From an uncultured Cryomorphaceae bacterium (GTDB lineage: Bacteria > Bacteroidota > Bacteroidia > Flavobacteriales > Schleiferiaceae), in NCBI GenBank assembly GCA_937900215.1, contig CALCFH010000079.1, forward strand, positions 1 through 8,112: DNA of 8,112 bases. The letters run 5' to 3'. Position 1 is the stretch's first letter; each line of letters begins with the position of its first letter. The notes under the pieces are model-generated. The model was not told where the DNA came from. It worked only from the letters and a program-made list of their open reading frames with translations, and made no database searches. A program made the translations under genes and the position numbers. This document shows positions 5,666 through 8,112 of the stretch, one piece after another.

Positions 5666-6990
5666 ATTTCCTCTCCTTTTTTGTTCACTTTTCGAATAAT
5701 TTTAGCATTGTTCAAGAGTACAATTCTATCTGGGGAATGAGTGCCTTGAATTTTTATTTTTTTTGCTTTTCTTTTTCCAAATCCCAAGGGCTCAATGCTG
5801 CCATTGTCGACAATGAGTTTTGCATTGGGCTCTAATAGAATACGTGCCTTCTTATCCAAATAGAGTGTAGAGCGCACAGTTAGTGTGCTGCCATCACGCA
5901 CAATTAGATCTCCGCGTATTATAAACGAAAATTTCAATTCAGTATCCTGCCTTATTTCTTGGGCATTGGCTTTTCGTCTGCTCTTTAACCAATAGCCAAT
6001 GGGTTGAGTGGCGGCATGCCTGTGGATGCGAGCGATCTGCATAGGCGAGAAATAGGCCGCTTTAGAAGGCGATTTGATGTTGTTTCCCGACATAATATTA
6101 TTCGTGTAGATGGAATTCTCCTCCGTATAGAAACAAACCTTGCAGCCGCTTGCTGGATTTTCACACCAAATTTGCTTTTCCTCGCCAAATACATCGCTTA
6201 AATAATCAGCTAAGTTTGGATTGCATGATTCAGTACCCGAACTTTTGGTGTAGATGTGATTCAATCCGAATAAGTGATTTATCTCATGAAGCCAATGCTG
6301 CGCAAATTCCTCTTCATTGCCAGAAATATAAATGTTGTTTACCAAGAGGGTTTGAATGATTGGTTGATGAGATGGCCATCCTGTATTACCCGAAAGAACA
6401 TTGGCCCAGCCGAGCGCTCCAGGATAATTGAATTGATTTAAAATTATTATAATGCTCTCCTTCGTTTCTGGATATTCTTCTTGCACTCTTTTAGATAAAC
6501 TGCTTAAACTTTTGTTCTCATAATAACTCGAATCATCTAAGAAATATATATTCGCTATGCGTGCTCGTAATTTAACATCTTTCACATATTCTCTACCCGG
6601 AATGCTGTCTATTGGTTTGGCATTTTTACTATAGAATTCATTCATAATCTTAACAGATTCTTGGAGACTCTTTCTGGTTATTCCATCATTCTGCATTCCA
6701 AGTTTTTGTTTAGAATCTTGAATAATAACAAAGCTTATTTTATACGATAAATAGGATATTTCCTTTTCCCTAAATGGATAATAATTTTCTTTCTTACTGT
6801 AGAATTCCTGAACCGAATCTTTAACTGCAAAATATATTTCTCTATTCTGTGCGTTGAGGCTTAAGAGAATCGATCCAGATAAATATAAAAATGCAGCAAT
6901 AAACAAATGGGATTTACACCAAATAAGGTAGGCCTTCCCTTCGTCGTCTCTAAGGCCATTTTCTTTTCTATTCTCTTTGATTCTATACAT
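5656..6990 (-). CDS. Secreted metzincin-type zinc metalloprotease, M43-like
   Basis: This 444-residue protein carries a full metzincin zinc motif, HEINHLFGLNH (H235, E236, H239, G242, H245), and a probable Met-turn NNIMSG (M300), followed by YFSPMQIARIHR (313-324). The SLQESVKIMNEFY region (108-120), the LRARIANIYFLDD strand (141-153) and the cysteines after the zinc motif (C256, C276, C283, C286) resemble pappalysin-like M43 peptidases. The family assignment is by eye. A hydrophobic segment at 28-45 ending in LNAQ looks like a signal peptide, but it follows an unusually long charged N-region of about 27 residues, so an uncleaved anchor or a later non-ATG start is possible. Residues about 355-400 (LIVRDGSTLTV, YLDKKARILLEPNAKLIV) have a short-strand pattern like beta-solenoid tails of Bacteroidota surface proteins; the extreme C-terminus is Lys-rich. 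No classic type IX sorting domain is evident. The 5' half looks more AT-rich than neighbouring genes. Substrate unknown. Confidence 0.85.
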   Translation of the reverse strand: MYRIKENRKENGLRDDEGKAYLIWCKSHLFIAAFLYLSGSILLSLNAQNREIYFAVKDSVQEFYSKKENYYPFREKEISYLSYKISFVIIQDSKQKLGMQNDGITRKSLQESVKIMNEFYSKNAKPIDSIPGREYVKDVKLRARIANIYFLDDSSYYENKSLSSLSKRVQEEYPETKESIIIILNQFNYPGALGWANVLSGNTGWPSHQPIIQTLLVNNIYISGNEEEFAQHWLHEINHLFGLNHIYTKSSGTESCNPNLADYLSDVFGEEKQIWCENPASGCKVCFYTEENSIYTNNIMSGNNIKSPSKAAYFSPMQIARIHRHAATQPIGYWLKSRRKANAQEIRQDTELKFSFIIRGDLIVRDGSTLTVRSTLYLDKKARILLEPNAKLIVDNGSIEPLGFGKRKAKKIKIQGTHSPDRIVLLNNAKIIRKVNKKGEEILQ

Positions 6991-6996
6991 ATTTAT

Positions 6997-7004
6997 CGAT
7001 ACTA
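6997..7004 (-). promoter_or_regulatory. Possible -7/-33 promoter of the metalloprotease gene
   Basis: On the minus strand TAGTATCG resembles TAnnTTTG with two mismatches. It is preceded 23 nt upstream by a TTTG (plus-strand 7028-7031) that could be the -33 element. It ends six bases before the ATG, which would again give a nearly leaderless mRNA. It overlaps the opposing putative element at 7003-7010 by two bases. The match is weak. Confidence 0.25.
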
Positions 7005-7010
7005 TTTTCC
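7003..7010 (+). promoter_or_regulatory. Possible -7/-33 promoter of the SDR gene
   Basis: TATTTTCC resembles the TATTTTCG octamer seen before the tRNA and the lipoprotein gene, with one further mismatch, and is followed by G. A TTTG at 6976-6979 lies 23 nt upstream and could be the -33 element. The start codon is 26 nt downstream, implying a leader of about 20 nt that is AT-rich (TCAAATTATT before ATG). Confidence 0.35.
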
Positions 7011-7036
7011 GAACTTAGTGCTTTAATCAAATTATT

Positions 7037-7966
7037 ATGCAAACCATTCTAGGTGCTGGAGGGGCTATTGGCACTCCCTTGGCTAAAGCGCTTACAAAGT
7101 ACAGCAAGAACATACGTTTAGTAAGTAGAAATCCAAAAAAAGTAAATCATTCTGATCAGTTATTTAAGGCCGACTTAACCCAACCCAATGATTTGGAATC
7201 GAGCATTATGGGTTCCGATGTGGTGTATATAACGGTTGGATTTCCTTACAGCGCTTCAGTCTGGAGAGATTACTGGCCAGAGTTCATACGCAATGTGGTT
7301 CGTCTTTGTGAAAGAGAAAAGTGTAAGCTGGTTTTTTTCGACAATGTGTATATGTATGACATCAAGGCGATTGGCCATATGACTGAAGAGTCTGCAATTA
7401 ATCCAATAAGTGAAAAAGGAAAGGTTCGAAAAGAGATTGCCGATTACATTCTCGAAAGAATAAAAGGAGGTCATTTAAAGGGTTTGATTGCACGTTCAGC
7501 CGATTTCTACGGTCCGGGAGTTGGAAACAACAGCGTCTTGGTTGAAACCGTTTTCAAACCGCTTTCTCAAGGAAAAACAGCCAATTGGTTGGTAGACGGA
7601 AGTGTACCCCATTCTTTCACCTATACTCCCGATGCCGCCGAAGCCACCGCTTTTCTGGGCAATACAGAATCTGCTTATGGAAAGGTTTGGCATCTGCCAA
7701 CTTCTCATGAAAAATGGACTGGAAAAGAATGGGTTAAGGAGATTGCACAAGCTTTGAAGCAGAAGGAAAAAATGCGGGTAGTTCCACTTTGGATGATTAA
7801 GTGTATGGGTCTTTTTAATCCAATAATGAAAGAATCAGTAGAAATGATGTATCAGAATGATCGTCCCTATTACTTCGATTCCTCTGAAATAGAAAAAGTC
7901 TATTCACTTCATCCCACGAGCTATAAAGAAGGCATAAGGCAAGTGGTTGAAGTAGACTTTAAATAA
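7037..7966 (+). CDS. Atypical SDR-fold NAD(P)-binding protein (epimerase-like)
   Basis: This 309-residue protein has an N-terminal Rossmann fold. The dinucleotide motif is GAGGAIG (6-12, GxxGxxG). R31 after the second strand is compatible with NADP(H), and D46 in the ADLTQ segment is typical for adenine contact. FFDNVYMYD (100-108) is the strand that normally carries the catalytic Ser/Thr, and ARSADFYGPG (152-161) is the extended-SDR substrate-side signature. Where extended SDRs have YxxxK, this protein reads KGKVR (127-131), so both the catalytic Tyr and Lys appear replaced. That places it among atypical SDRs, and it may bind a nucleotide without classical oxidoreductase chemistry. The ATG is the natural start, since beta-strand 1 begins at residue 2. 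It stands alone, divergent from the metalloprotease gene across 46 bp. Substrate unknown. Confidence 0.88.
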   Translation: MQTILGAGGAIGTPLAKALTKYSKNIRLVSRNPKKVNHSDQLFKADLTQPNDLESSIMGSDVVYITVGFPYSASVWRDYWPEFIRNVVRLCEREKCKLVFFDNVYMYDIKAIGHMTEESAINPISEKGKVRKEIADYILERIKGGHLKGLIARSADFYGPGVGNNSVLVETVFKPLSQGKTANWLVDGSVPHSFTYTPDAAEATAFLGNTESAYGKVWHLPTSHEKWTGKEWVKEIAQALKQKEKMRVVPLWMIKCMGLFNPIMKESVEMMYQNDRPYYFDSSEIEKVYSLHPTSYKEGIRQVVEVDFK

Positions 7967-7970
7967 TCTG

Positions 7971-7978
7971 TATCATTG
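7971..7978 (+). promoter_or_regulatory. Possible -7 element of the 3'-truncated exported-protein gene
   Basis: TATCATTG matches TAnnTTTG with one mismatch. A TTG at 7947-7949, 21 nt upstream inside the end of the SDR gene, could be the -33 element. The start codon is 26 nt downstream. If real, the last gene has its own promoter rather than depending on read-through from the SDR gene, whose stop lies only 38 nt before this ATG. Confidence 0.3.
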
Positions 7979-8004
7979 AAGGGATTTTTAGCGAACTTGA
8001 ATCC

Positions 8005-8112
8005 ATGAGTAGAAAGTATTTTATTTTCTTTTTCTTGTATTTATTCACCAATGCCCTTTTAGGGCAACAGAAAAAGCAAATTACAGTGGTGGTAGAACCG
8101 TATAAAAATGTG
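8005..8112 (+). CDS. N-terminal part of an exported protein (cut by the window end)
   Basis: ATG at 8005 opens a frame that runs without a stop to the last base, giving 36 residues. The start is SRK followed by a long aromatic-rich hydrophobic core (YFIFFFLYLFTNALL, 5-19) and then LLGQQKK, a textbook signal peptide with cleavage near G20 or Q21 and no lipobox cysteine. The first mature residues (QITVVVEPYKNV) suggest a beta-strand. It follows the SDR stop codon by 38 nt on the same strand. The product should be periplasmic, outer-membrane or secreted; too little is present to name a family. Confidence 0.7.
   Translation, partial: MSRKYFIFFFLYLFTNALLGQQKKQITVVVEPYKNV

Noticed and set aside
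6004..6359. Plus-strand open frames opposite the metalloprotease zinc-motif region
   Set aside because: The minus-strand frame contains the HExxHxxGxxH and Met-turn motifs and is clearly the coding one; the plus-strand frames are shadows.
7256..7750. Minus-strand open frames opposite the SDR gene
   Set aside because: They are antisense to conserved SDR segments and show no independent protein features.
1..8112. CRISPR array, insertion sequence, toxin-antitoxin or phage-defence locus
   Set aside because: I found no regularly spaced direct repeats, no transposase or nuclease motifs and no toxin-like gene pair. The two coupled small membrane genes at 271-953 lack toxin-antitoxin hallmarks.

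Overview
The window looks like a chromosomal segment of a Bacteroidota bacterium, probably of the Flavobacteriales. Three things point there. The start-proximal promoters resemble the Bacteroidota -7 element TAnnTTTG, with no sigma70-type -10/-35 boxes and no clear Shine-Dalgarno sequences. The protein families are typical of the phylum: DUF5916/CBM9-like outer-membrane barrel, TIGR02757 (DUF2400), WHy-domain lipoprotein and LolD. Several exported proteins also have signal peptides ending in ..SQ, ..AQ or ..GQ. I see no transposase, integrase, CRISPR array, phage gene or other obvious mobile element, and gene density is high.

Layout. Bases 1-191 are non-coding, apart from a possible tail of an upstream gene; they hold two short inverted repeats and a likely tRNA promoter. 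A tRNA-Arg(TCT) follows at 192-265. Five bases later, two overlapping small membrane-protein genes begin: a zinc-ribbon protein (271-588) and a four-helix membrane protein (585-953). The second overlaps tail-to-tail with a leftward operon read from 4732 down to 908. That operon encodes a large CBM9-like/DUF5916 outer-membrane protein, a LolD-type ABC ATPase and a TIGR02757 protein, with translational overlaps of 4 and 14 nt. An 83-bp divergent intergenic region separates it from a lipoprotein with two WHy/LEA2 domains (4816-5649). Convergent with the lipoprotein is a secreted metzincin-type metalloprotease (5656-6990, minus strand) with a complete HExxHxxGxxH zinc motif. A 46-bp divergent spacer leads to an atypical NAD(P)-binding SDR protein (7037-7966). 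The window ends inside a gene for an exported protein (8005 onwards).

How the genes fit together. Most of the window is cell-envelope biology: small membrane proteins, an outer-membrane barrel, the ATPase that normally powers lipoprotein release from the inner membrane, a lipoprotein and a secreted protease. The only firmly inferable functional group is the three-gene leftward operon, and its joint purpose is not known. No complete new multi-gene system is evident. The most unusual items are the metzincin with a beta-solenoid-like tail, the SDR protein that has lost the catalytic Tyr/Lys pair, the mRNA start directly behind a tRNA, and two minus-strand genes whose putative promoters place the transcription start almost on the start codon.
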